Positions 7,385-14,683 of a stretch of 17,567 bases of DNA are shown piece by piece. Under the pieces are notes generated by a model. It worked only from the letters and a program-made list of their open reading frames with translations, searched no databases and was not told where the DNA came from. The stretch's first letter is position 1. Each line of letters begins with the position of its first letter. The translations under genes and the position numbers were made by a program. This DNA is from CAZIAK01 sp964537035 (lineage in GTDB: Bacteria; Planctomycetota; B15-G4), in contig CAZIAK010000070.1 of the NCBI GenBank assembly GCA_964537035.1, positions 1 to 17,567 on the forward strand. The letters run 5' to 3'.

Positions 7385-8032
7385 TCACCCCAACAGCGGG
7401 GCCAGGGCCATGGCGGCAGCGAGTGGCACCAGCGTCATGGTCGCGTTGTCGTCGATCCAGCGCAGGCGGGGCCACTCGGCGGCGACGGTGAGCGGGGCCA
7501 TGACCGCGGCCAACCACAGCGGTGCGCCGAGCCAGAGGCCGCTGCCGATCCAGATGGCTGCGGTGACCGAGACGCCGATGGCAAAGACCAGCCCGTCGCT
7601 CTTGCCCGCTCGGCGCAGCTCGCCGAGCAGCGGGTCGACCAGCGCGAGGCTCCAGATGATCGGCAGGCCCAGGGCTGCGCCCATGGTGCCCATCGCCGGG
7701 GCGAAGTGCAGGGTGGCTCCTACCGAGAGCGATCCCCAGGCCATGGCCGAGAGCTGCCGCGCTTCGTAGGCCCGTTGTCCGAAGACGGTGATGCCCTTCG
7801 AGATACGCACCAGCTCGCTCACCACCACGAGGGCCATGAGCGCGCCGAGCAGCAGCGCGCGGGGTTGGCCCGTGGCCTCTTCGATCAGACCCACGTACCA
7901 GTACCAGGCCAGGGGGATGGTGACCATGCTGACGTGAAACACGCGTCGGGCCAGGTGCCCGCTGCGGCCGCCCACGCTGTGCTTGGCGTGGTCGTGACCG
8001 ACGTCGTCGGGGGTTGTGGCGTTGCGCTGCAC
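7385..8032 (-). CDS. Membrane protein resembling CTP-dependent polyprenol/phytol kinases
   Basis: A 215-residue protein with about six hydrophobic segments (near 33-49, 57-75, 94-112, 115-134, 148-164 and 168-184, plus a C-terminal one at 200-214). The head HLARRVFHVSM (26-36) resembles the RKxxH start of the dolichol kinase/phytol kinase/DGK1 family. VDPLLGELRRAGK (132-144) corresponds to the D-x-x-x-x-G-x-x-x-G-K segment, and EWPRLRWIDDNATM (186-199) to the family's E...DDN motif. Those enzymes phosphorylate isoprenoid alcohols or diacylglycerol with CTP. The lipid acceptor is unknown and no partner gene is adjacent. The N-terminus is His-rich. A GTG start at 8032 is used, with a weak GAGAG about 6 nt upstream. 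It is convergent with add and divergent from the DUF2911 gene. The family assignment is moderate. Confidence 0.7.
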   Translation of the reverse strand: MQRNATTPDDVGHDHAKHSVGGRSGHLARRVFHVSMVTIPLAWYWYVGLIEEATGQPRALLLGALMALVVVSELVRISKGITVFGQRAYEARQLSAMAWGSLSVGATLHFAPAMGTMGAALGLPIIWSLALVDPLLGELRRAGKSDGLVFAIGVSVTAAIWIGSGLWLGAPLWLAAVMAPLTVAAEWPRLRWIDDNATMTLVPLAAAMALAPLLG

Positions 8033-8064
8033 TCGGGCTCTCTTAGTGGGCTGGCACTGTACGA

Positions 8065-8091
8065 CAGATGCGCTGGTGGTGATGGCATCTG
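8065..8091. repeat. Inverted repeat in a divergent intergenic region
   Basis: CAGATGC (8065-8071) and its exact complement GCATCTG (8085-8091) are separated by 13 bp. They lie between the divergent GTG at 8032 and ATG at 8219. This could be a regulator binding site or a weak hairpin; nothing identifies a regulator. Confidence 0.35.
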
Positions 8092-8164
8092 CCCTGGCTA
8101 GCGGTCACAGAACGACAACAGCAGGGCCACGAGGGCGCCAGATCGGTGAGCTCGACAGTCCTGC

Positions 8165-8170
8165 TACGCT
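8165..8170 (+). promoter_or_regulatory. Possible extended -10 of the DUF2911 gene
   Basis: TGC-TACGCT (8162-8170) has the TGn extension of an extended -10 element and lies 48 nt before the ATG at 8219. No clear -35 is present. The 12 bases CCTGCTACGCTC (8160-8171) recur exactly upstream of the aldehyde dehydrogenase gene. Confidence 0.35.
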
Positions 8171-8218
8171 CTGCGAACCGCAACAAGCGCCGGCCTGTTC
8201 GCTCTGAGGATACCTCTC

Positions 8219-9280
8219 ATGTCACCACTCTTACCCGCCCGATGGCTGTCCGTCCTGACCTCTTCTGCGCTGCTGCTCTCTGGAGTGTTGGCGCCTCAAG
8301 CGGGAGCGCAGCAGTCTCTGCCCAGCCCGCGGGTCAGCCCACCGGCTCGGGTGGTTCAAGGCATCGGTCTCACCGAAGTCGAGGTGAGCTACCACCGCCC
8401 GGCCGTGAAGGGCCGTTCGATCTTCGGCGGCTTGATCCCCTTCGGGCAGATCTGGCGGGCCGGCGCCAACGAGAACACGACCGTGCGCTTCGCCGGTGAT
8501 GTCTCTGTGGCGGGAGAACACCTGGCTGCGGGCACCTACGGCCTGCACATGATCCCCGGCGTCGACAACTGGACGATCATCTTCTCCCACAACGCGTCGT
8601 CCTGGGGCAGCTACTTCTACGACCGCTCCGAAGACGCGCTGCGGGTGGACGTCCCGTCCCACAAGGCTCCCTTCACCGAGTGGATGGCCTACGAGTTCGG
8701 CGCTCTCGACAAGAACAGCGCGACCTTGACCATGCGCTGGGCCGAGCTGGCCGTGCCCGTGCCCATCACCGTCGACCTCACGGCTCAGACCTTGGCGGCG
8801 ATCCGCGACAGCTACCTGCGGGGCCTCGCCGGCTTCGACCCGGAGAGCTTCGCTGCGGCTGCAGCTTGGTGTCTGGCCAACGACGTGAATCACGAAGAGG
8901 CCCTGGGTTGGTGCGAGCGCTCGTTCCGCACCGGCGCCACCTTCACCAAGCGCTGGACCAAGGCCGGTCTGCTCGAAGCCCTCGGTCGTCACGACGAGGT
9001 CGAACTCATGCGCGAGCAGGCGCTCGAGCTGGCCACCGAGGTCGAGGTCAACGCCATGGGCTACCAGTTCTTCACCCAGGGCCGCGTCGAGCAGGCCATC
9101 GACCTGTTCGAGCGCAACGTGGCCGAGCATCCCGACTCATGGAATGTGCACGACAGCCTGGGCGAGGCCTACGCAGCGCAGGGCCGGATAGAAGAGGCCC
9201 GGGCGAGCTACGAACGGGCGTTGGCCATGGCCGACGAGACGCAGACGGGGCGCATTCAGGGGGTGCTGGACTCGCTGTAG
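8219..9280 (+). CDS. Secreted DUF2911 protein with C-terminal TPR repeats
   Basis: A 353-residue protein. Residues 1-30 are a signal peptide with a likely cleavage after AGA. Residues 38-185 carry the DUF2911 signature: SPPARVVQGIG, then VEVSYHRPAVKGRSIFGGLIPFG split around residues 54-76, then IWRAGANENTTVRF (78-91), AGTYGLHMIPG and WTIIFS. The C-terminal 160 residues are helical. They include at least two tetratricopeptide units, clearest at 276-305 (YQFFTQGRVEQAIDLFERN) and 308-341 (NVHDSLGEAYAAQGRIEEA). TPRs bind peptides or proteins; DUF2911 has no assigned function. TGAGGA at 8205-8210, 8 nt before the ATG, supports the start. Its stop lies only 4 bp from the stop of the convergent S9 peptidase gene. 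Confidence 0.88.
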   Translation: MSPLLPARWLSVLTSSALLLSGVLAPQAGAQQSLPSPRVSPPARVVQGIGLTEVEVSYHRPAVKGRSIFGGLIPFGQIWRAGANENTTVRFAGDVSVAGEHLAAGTYGLHMIPGVDNWTIIFSHNASSWGSYFYDRSEDALRVDVPSHKAPFTEWMAYEFGALDKNSATLTMRWAELAVPVPITVDLTAQTLAAIRDSYLRGLAGFDPESFAAAAAWCLANDVNHEEALGWCERSFRTGATFTKRWTKAGLLEALGRHDEVELMREQALELATEVEVNAMGYQFFTQGRVEQAIDLFERNVAEHPDSWNVHDSLGEAYAAQGRIEEARASYERALAMADETQTGRIQGVLDSL

Positions 9281-9284
9281 CCGC

Positions 9285-11714
9285 TCAGTCCCGCAGCTCC
9301 CGCAGAAACAGTCGCTCGATGCGTTTGTACTCGTCGATCCATGACGCGGGGTCGGTGAATCCGTGGCCCTGGCTGGGGTAGAGCATCACGTCGAAGTCCT
9401 TGCCCAGCTCGATCATCTTCTCCATCAGGCGAATGGAGTCCTGGGCGAAGACGTTGTTGTCCTTGAGTCCGTGCAGCAACAGCAGCGGGTTCTGCAGACC
9501 CTCGACGTGATCGATGGGGCTGCTGCGCTCGTAGGCCTCCGGGTCGTCGTCGGGGAGGCCCAGGCGCGGGTTGGTGTACCAGTGATTGTAGGTGCGCCAG
9601 TCGGTCACCGAGCGCAGGGCCGCGCCGGCGGCGAAGGCGTCCGGGTGGGTGAACAGGGCCATCAAGACCATGAAGCCGCCGTAGGAGCCGCCGTAGATGC
9701 CCACGTTGTCCGTGTCCACGTAGCCCAGGGTGTCGAGGTAGTCGATGCCGGCGAGGGCGTCGTCCACGTCCTTGCCGCCCATGTGGCCATGAATGGCTGC
9801 CCGGAAGTCGCGACCGTAGCCGTTGCTGTGGCGGTAGTCCGGGTCGATGACCACGAAGCCCTGCCGTGCCAGGCGATGGTGAAACAGCATGTTGACCTCG
9901 TAGGCCGACATGGAGTTGCGCACCTGCTGCAGCTGCCCCGCGCCGTGAATGAACATCACCGCCGGGTAGGTCTGGTCGGGGTCGAAGGGCACGGGCTTGT
10001 AGAGGTAGGCGTGGACCACCGCGCCATCGTCGGGATTGGTGTAGGTGATCAGCTCGGGTGCGGGCAGGGCGAGGTCGGTGAGGGCGTCGGGCACGGTGTC
10101 CGAGAGCTGCACCGGAGCGCTGTCCGCGGCGAGGTCGTTGCCCACGGCGAGGGCGTGCAGATCCCACGGCCGACCCAGGGTGGCGTAGCGGTAGAGGACC
10201 GTGCCGCCGTCGGCGCTGACCATGGGGCGGCTGGCCCAGGCCAGTTCTCCCACGAGTCGGTTGCTGTCCCCGTTGCGCACATCGATGAGCTGCAGCTCCA
10301 TGGACGCGGGGTCGCCCACGGCCAGCGAGCTGAGCAGCAGGCGCTCGTCGTCGTCGAGGGTCGTGACCCGCTGAATCTCCCAGTCGCCGCTGGTGAGCGC
10401 GGTGATGTCGCCGTTGCTGGCGTCCACCCGGTAGAGGTGATTGAAGCCGCTCCGTTCGCTTGTGAGCAGCACCGTGCGGCTGTCCTCTGACCAACCGGAC
10501 CACACGGTGGGCGCGCCGATCCAGGCCTCGTCACGGTCGGCGAAGACCACGCGACTGCGGCGAGTCGCGGGGTCGACGATGAGCACCTGGCGCACGTGGG
10601 AGTCTTCGCTGATGCGATCCACCAGCAGCAACGAGCTGTCGGGTGACCAGGCCGTGCGTCGCAGGGAGTAGCGGTCCGCTTGATCGAGGGCGACCTCGAA
10701 CGTCTCGCCGCGAGTCACATCATGAATCGACAGGCCGACCTCGGAGGCCGGGTCTCCCGCGAGCGAGCCGCGCACGGGCACAGCCGTCACCTGCTCGGTG
10801 AGATAGTCAGCCATGATCAGCTCGTGCTCGGAGCTGTAGTCGATGGTGGTCAGGGACACCCAGCGCCGGTCGGGTGAGAGGTCGCTGGACGGCTCGGACG
10901 AAACCTCGACCACCAGATCGTCCAGCCGGTTCGGGTCGTCGCTGACGGACACGAGCACCAGTCGCGGGTCGTTCGATGGGGCCGAGGTGTCTGCACTCTC
11001 GTGGCTGCTGACGCTGTGGGCGTCAGAGCTGTCGTCGCCCTCGGTGTGGCCGGGGGCGCGGTTGTGCTCGGCGGACGAGCTGTCGTCGCCGCTCTCGATG
11101 GCGCGTGCAAAGAACGCCACCGTGCCCGAGTCCCGCTCCCACTCGTAGCGGCTGGTGCTGCGCTCCCAGCCCTCGCTGAGCTTGCGCCGCGCACCGGTCT
11201 GCAAGTGCACGAGCCACAGGGCGCGATCGGCGTAGGCGGAGATCAACAGCCGCTGTCCAACGATGGGCCGCAGGGACGCGCCACCCGGTGCCTCGAACAA
11301 GGGCCGACGCCTGCTGTCGTCGCTCACGTCGAGGGTGTCGATCCAGCCGTCCTGGCTCACCAGCAACAGCGCGCCCTCGGCGGCCCATTGCAGGGACACG
11401 TCGTCCTCGTGAGTGAAGAGCACCCGCCGCTCTCCCGTGGCGGTGTTGGCCAGCCACCAGTCCCGCTCGGGTTCGTCGGTGTGCTCTGCAGTCCAGCGGT
11501 AGAGCGCCCACTGACCGTCGGCGGACAGGGACGCCTGGGACGGGCGCAGGCCCAGCAGGTCTGGCGGGCTGAAGATCTCAGCAAGAGTCGGCCGGGGACC
11601 TTGCTCGGCAGCGCTGGGCGGCGCCGCAGTCTCATCGGCGGGCTCGGTGTCGCTCTGCTGGGGAGACAACAAGGTCGAGCAGGCGAGCAGGAGGACAAGA
11701 GGCAATAGAGACAT
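9285..11714 (-). CDS. S9-family prolyl oligopeptidase-like peptidase, predicted lipoprotein
   Basis: An 809-residue enzyme with the layout of dipeptidyl-peptidase IV/acylaminoacyl-peptidase proteins. MSLLPLVLLLAC forms a lipoprotein signal with Cys12 as the lipidated residue, so it should be membrane-anchored outside the cytoplasm. Residues about 45-545 form a WD40-like beta-propeller (ASLSADGQWALYRW, TAWSPDSSLLLVD and similar blades). The C-terminal alpha/beta hydrolase has the nucleophile GGSYGG (Ser677), the acid in HGLKDNNV (Asp752) and SQGHGF (His784). Such enzymes cleave short peptides, often after proline. Residues 207-249 are a Ser/Asp/His-rich insert lacking blade features. Only a weak GAGAG precedes the ATG at 11714. 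The gene is divergent from the aldehyde dehydrogenase and converges on the DUF2911 gene. Confidence 0.93.
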   Translation of the reverse strand: MSLLPLVLLLACSTLLSPQQSDTEPADETAAPPSAAEQGPRPTLAEIFSPPDLLGLRPSQASLSADGQWALYRWTAEHTDEPERDWWLANTATGERRVLFTHEDDVSLQWAAEGALLLVSQDGWIDTLDVSDDSRRRPLFEAPGGASLRPIVGQRLLISAYADRALWLVHLQTGARRKLSEGWERSTSRYEWERDSGTVAFFARAIESGDDSSSAEHNRAPGHTEGDDSSDAHSVSSHESADTSAPSNDPRLVLVSVSDDPNRLDDLVVEVSSEPSSDLSPDRRWVSLTTIDYSSEHELIMADYLTEQVTAVPVRGSLAGDPASEVGLSIHDVTRGETFEVALDQADRYSLRRTAWSPDSSLLLVDRISEDSHVRQVLIVDPATRRSRVVFADRDEAWIGAPTVWSGWSEDSRTVLLTSERSGFNHLYRVDASNGDITALTSGDWEIQRVTTLDDDERLLLSSLAVGDPASMELQLIDVRNGDSNRLVGELAWASRPMVSADGGTVLYRYATLGRPWDLHALAVGNDLAADSAPVQLSDTVPDALTDLALPAPELITYTNPDDGAVVHAYLYKPVPFDPDQTYPAVMFIHGAGQLQQVRNSMSAYEVNMLFHHRLARQGFVVIDPDYRHSNGYGRDFRAAIHGHMGGKDVDDALAGIDYLDTLGYVDTDNVGIYGGSYGGFMVLMALFTHPDAFAAGAALRSVTDWRTYNHWYTNPRLGLPDDDPEAYERSSPIDHVEGLQNPLLLLHGLKDNNVFAQDSIRLMEKMIELGKDFDVMLYPSQGHGFTDPASWIDEYKRIERLFLRELRD

Positions 11715-11790
11715 GAGCGACTCTCGAGTGCTGGGGAACGGCGTCAGGATAACTCGCCACGAGGCACGTCCACTCGCCGACCCGGCCTGC

Positions 11791-11796
11791 TACGCT
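11791..11796 (+). promoter_or_regulatory. Possible extended -10 of the aldehyde dehydrogenase gene
   Basis: TGC-TACGCT (11788-11796) is an extended -10-like element 60 nt before the ATG at 11857, in the 142-bp divergent gap. It sits inside the same 12-mer (11786-11797) found upstream of the DUF2911 gene. No -35 is recognisable. Confidence 0.35.
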
Positions 11797-11856
11797 CGGG
11801 TCGACGCCAGAGCGACGGGGTTTCGCTCTCGTCCTGTGTCCATTCGTTGCCGAATC

Positions 11857-13260
11857 ATGTCCGACCTGTCTGCTCAGCTCTCGACCTTGCGTGCGGCTCA
11901 GTGCGCCGAGGGTCCGCCCACGCGTCGTGATCGCGCGCGCCTGTTGCAACGGCTGCTGGCCGAGTTGCTCGACCGCCGTGAGGCCCTGTGCGCAGCCGTC
12001 GACGTCGACTTCGGCGGGCGCTCCCGCCACGAGACCCTGCTGGCCGAGATCTTCCCCACGGCTCAGGCCGCTCGCCATGCCCTGCGCCACCTGGGCCGAT
12101 GGATGTCCCCGCGCCGGATCTGGACAGGCCGAGCCTTCTTGCCCGCCGCCGCCCGGGTCACGGCCACGCCCGCGGGTGTGGTGGGCATCGTCGGCCCCTG
12201 GAACTACCCGGTGCTGCTCATGCTCTCGCCGGTGATCGCCGCCATCGCCGCGGGCAACCGGGTCATGGTCAAGCCCTCCGAGCACTGCCCCGCGGTAGCC
12301 CATGAACTCGAGCGATTGCTCACGGCGGCGCTGGGTTCTGAACGAGTGACCGTCGTGCAGGGCGACGAGCGCGTGGGCCGTGAGTTCTCCCGCCTGCCCT
12401 TCGGGCACCTCTTGTTCTCTGGCTCGACAGCAGTGGGGCGGGCCGTCCTGGCGGCAGCGGCAGAGAACCTGGTGCCGGTGACCCTCGAGCTGGGCGGCAA
12501 GTCGCCGGTGATCCTCGCTGACGACCATGACGTCGCCGTGGCCGCTCAGCGCATCGCGGCGGGCAAGCTGCTCAGCGCGGGCCAGACCTGCATCGCTCCC
12601 GACTACGTCCTGCTGCCAGCGGGCCGCACCGATGCGTTCGTCGCTGCCTTCCGCGCCGCCGCTCAGCAGATGTACGGGAGCTACGCCGACAATCCTGACT
12701 ACACGGCCGTGCACGGCGACCGTCACCTGAATCGCCTGCGTCAGCTCGTCGACGAAGCGCGGGAGGGCGGTGCAGAGGTGATCTCGCTGGCCGCGCCGGA
12801 CGACGACTGCGCAGCCGCGGGCAAGCTGGCCCCTTGCCTCGTGCTCAACGCGCCAGCAGATTGCGGGCTGTTGCACGAAGAGATCTTCGGCCCGGTGCTG
12901 CCCCTGGTGACCTGCCCCGACGTGGCACAGGCCATGGCCTTCGTGGGGCAGCGGCCACGCCCCCTGGTGGTGTACCTGTTCAGCCACGATCGCGCCTGCC
13001 AGGACCAGGTGCGCCAGGGCACCACCTCAGGCGCCCTGGTCTTCAACGAGACCCTGCTGCAAAAGGGCGTCGAGGGGCTGCCCTTCGGCGGCACGGGCGA
13101 GAGCGGCATGGGCCGCTACCACGGCCGGGCGGGCTTCGAGACCTTCAGCGTCATGCGCTCGGAGTTCCACCAGTCCAAGCTCAATCTGGCGGGGTGGATT
13201 CGTCCGCCCTACGGCCCGCGCACCGAGCGGCTGCTGCGCTGGCTGCTGATCCGCGACTGA
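11857..13260 (+). CDS. Aldehyde dehydrogenase, coniferyl-aldehyde dehydrogenase type
   Basis: A 467-residue NAD(P)-dependent aldehyde dehydrogenase that oxidises an aldehyde to a carboxylic acid. Landmarks are VGIVGPWNYP (109-118) with the oxyanion Asn116, MVKPSE (137-142), FSGSTAVGR (187-195, cofactor loop), TLELGGKSP with general-base Glu211, SAGQTCIAPDY with nucleophile Cys245, then EEIFGPVLP and PFGGTGESGMG. The C-terminal block around GRYHGRAGFETFS and the ending IRPPYG resemble the ALDH3-like/CalB branch, which acts on coniferyl and other hydrophobic aldehydes. It is cytoplasmic as far as can be seen. I chose the ATG at 11857 because the family begins there; an extension to 11647 would run back across the divergent S9 start. 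There is no clear Shine-Dalgarno sequence. The substrate is inferred from family only. Confidence 0.93.
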   Translation: MSDLSAQLSTLRAAQCAEGPPTRRDRARLLQRLLAELLDRREALCAAVDVDFGGRSRHETLLAEIFPTAQAARHALRHLGRWMSPRRIWTGRAFLPAAARVTATPAGVVGIVGPWNYPVLLMLSPVIAAIAAGNRVMVKPSEHCPAVAHELERLLTAALGSERVTVVQGDERVGREFSRLPFGHLLFSGSTAVGRAVLAAAAENLVPVTLELGGKSPVILADDHDVAVAAQRIAAGKLLSAGQTCIAPDYVLLPAGRTDAFVAAFRAAAQQMYGSYADNPDYTAVHGDRHLNRLRQLVDEAREGGAEVISLAAPDDDCAAAGKLAPCLVLNAPADCGLLHEEIFGPVLPLVTCPDVAQAMAFVGQRPRPLVVYLFSHDRACQDQVRQGTTSGALVFNETLLQKGVEGLPFGGTGESGMGRYHGRAGFETFSVMRSEFHQSKLNLAGWIRPPYGPRTERLLRWLLIRD

Positions 13261-13274
13261 GTAGCGCGCTCCCC

Positions 13275-13327
13275 AAGACTGTCGGCGCCTGAGCCACTCG
13301 TGCTCAGGCAACTCGCCACGGAGTCTT
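13275..13327 (+). terminator. Nested hairpin downstream of the aldehyde dehydrogenase
   Basis: A perfect 8-bp stem GCCTGAGC (13287-13294)/GCTCAGGC (13302-13309) with a 7-nt loop is enclosed by AAGACT (13275-13280)/AGTCTT (13322-13327). It starts 15 nt after the aldehyde dehydrogenase stop. There is no T-run, so it would be an atypical terminator or a 3'-end stabiliser. Confidence 0.45.
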
Positions 13328-13364
13328 CGCTGATTCGGCAGCGCGACCCCTTGCCTCGGTGCGG

Positions 13365-13370
13365 CACAAT
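13365..13370 (+). promoter_or_regulatory. Possible -10 giving a leaderless DUF4105 message
   Basis: CACAAT ends 6 bp before the ATG at 13377, so a start point at the usual distance would coincide with the A of the start codon. No Shine-Dalgarno sequence precedes that ATG. There is no recognisable -35, so confidence is low. Confidence 0.3.
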
Positions 13371-13376
13371 GCGGCC

Positions 13377-14606
13377 ATGGTGAACACTCGTCCTTTGCTG
13401 CTGCCGATCTTGCTCGTGGGCTGCTGCCTCTGGTGGGGGGCGGCGTCAGCCAGCGCAGCCCAGAGCCGGGGCCCGGCCCTGCCCCAGACCTTGTCGTCGT
13501 CGGCCACGGTCTCGCTGGTCACGGTCATGCCTGGCGACCAGCCCTGGAGCCTCTTCGGCCACGGCGCCCTGCGCATCGTCGACCCGGTCTACAACTTCGA
13601 CGCCACGTTCAACTACGGCGAGTTCACCTTCGACGAAGCCTTCATCGGGCGCTTCGTTTACGGCGAGCTCGACTATCTCCTGGCGGTCCTGCCCTTCAGG
13701 TTCCTGGTCGCCGGTGCAGAGGCCGAAGAGCGCACGGTGATCGAGCAGTCCCTCGATCTCGACGAGCACCAGCGGCAGGCGCTGTATTCGGCCTTGATGA
13801 CCAACGCCCTGCCCGAGAACTGCACTTACCGCTACGACTTCCTGTACGACAACTGCTCGACCCGGCTGGTCGACATGCTGCGCGCCGTCTTGGGCGATGG
13901 CCTGGTGTTGCCTTCCGGGCCAGATCCCGAGCTGACCTTTCGCGAGCTGCTGGGCACGCACCTGGGGCCGCACCCGTGGTTCTCCCTGGGCATCGAGACC
14001 GCTCTGGGCGGCGAGGTGGATCAGCTGGCCACGTTCGAGCAGGGTTGGTTCTTGCCGGCTCTGTTCTTGGACGCGGTCGACCGGGGCGTGATCGACGGCC
14101 GGGCGTTGGTCAGCGAGACAGAGACCCTGTACGACTCGGGGCGCGCTCCCGTGACGCCCCGAGCGCGGTGGCCTTTCTCGCTGGTGGGCGGGCTGCTCGC
14201 TGTGGTCGGTCTGTTCAGTGCCAGGCGTCGCGCGCTCTCGGGTCAGCGCCTCTCGTCCCTCATCGATGGGGCCCTGCTCTTTCTCTGCGGACTGGCTGGG
14301 GTGGTCCTGCTCGGCCTGTGGTTCGGCACTCTGCATCACGTCACGGCCCAGAACGGCAACGTGCTCTGGGCCCTGCCGACCCATCTCCTTGCGGCGTTCC
14401 TCCTGGGACGCTCGGCGAGCACAGCGTGGCTGCGGGGCTATCTGGTGCTCTCAGGTGCGCTGATCCTGGTGGCCTGGATGGGCGGATTGGCCTCCTGGCT
14501 CCAGCCCATGCCGGCGCTGCTGCAGCTGCTGCTGCCGTGGTTGGGATGCCGGCTCTTGTGGCGCGGCCTGGGTGCTACCCAGGCGATCCCCGCGAACGCC
14601 GGTTGA
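13377..14606 (+). CDS. DUF4105 / Lnb-like periplasmic-domain membrane protein
   Basis: A 409-residue protein. Residues 1-28 are a signal peptide or first membrane segment. The domain at about 44-240 matches DUF4105, now named after the N-terminal periplasmic domain of Lnb. It includes PGDQPWSLFGHGALRI (52-67, His62), VYNFDATFNYGEFTFD (71-86), and NCTYRYDFLYDNCSTR (148-163, Cys149 and Cys160). The C-terminal part, 265-396, has four or five hydrophobic membrane segments. In Bacteroides, Lnb is reported to add the third acyl chain to lipoproteins through a Cys/His active site; the pattern here is compatible with that, but transfer of function is inference. The ATG at 13377 has no ribosome site and may be leaderless; a GTG at 13359 would add six residues. 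A large secreted hydrolase gene follows after 77 bp. Confidence 0.85.
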   Translation: MVNTRPLLLPILLVGCCLWWGAASASAAQSRGPALPQTLSSSATVSLVTVMPGDQPWSLFGHGALRIVDPVYNFDATFNYGEFTFDEAFIGRFVYGELDYLLAVLPFRFLVAGAEAEERTVIEQSLDLDEHQRQALYSALMTNALPENCTYRYDFLYDNCSTRLVDMLRAVLGDGLVLPSGPDPELTFRELLGTHLGPHPWFSLGIETALGGEVDQLATFEQGWFLPALFLDAVDRGVIDGRALVSETETLYDSGRAPVTPRARWPFSLVGGLLAVVGLFSARRRALSGQRLSSLIDGALLFLCGLAGVVLLGLWFGTLHHVTAQNGNVLWALPTHLLAAFLLGRSASTAWLRGYLVLSGALILVAWMGGLASWLQPMPALLQLLLPWLGCRLLWRGLGATQAIPANAG

Positions 14607-14632
14607 GTCGCCCCCAAGCGCAGCGAGCGAGG

Positions 14633-14638
14633 TACATT
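14633..14638 (+). promoter_or_regulatory. Possible -10 of the CMF-like hydrolase gene
   Basis: TACATT lies 45 nt before the GTG at 14684, in the 77-bp gap after the DUF4105 gene. No -35 is recognisable, so readthrough from the upstream gene is equally possible. Confidence 0.25.
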
Positions 14639-14668
14639 CGTTGGCTGGGTCATCGTCAGCAATCCCCC

Positions 14669-14675
14669 GAGAGGG
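14669..14675 (+). promoter_or_regulatory. Ribosome binding site deciding a GTG start
   Basis: GAGAGGG is about 9 nt before the GTG at 14684 but about 20 nt before the ATG at 14696. It therefore favours the GTG as the start of the large secreted hydrolase. Confidence 0.5.
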
Positions 14676-14683
14676 CCCGGACC

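Noticed and set aside
8057..8067. LexA-like CTGT...ACAG box
   Set aside because: The half-sites are only 3 bp apart, not the 8 bp of the proteobacterial SOS box.
11632..12987. 451-residue open frame antisense to the aldehyde dehydrogenase
   Set aside because: Shadow composition with no motif; the aldehyde dehydrogenase active-site blocks are on the plus strand.
13433..14683. In-frame N-terminal extension of the CMF-like hydrolase
   Set aside because: It overlaps the DUF4105 gene in another frame and is Arg/Pro-rich. A signal peptide directly follows the 14684 start.
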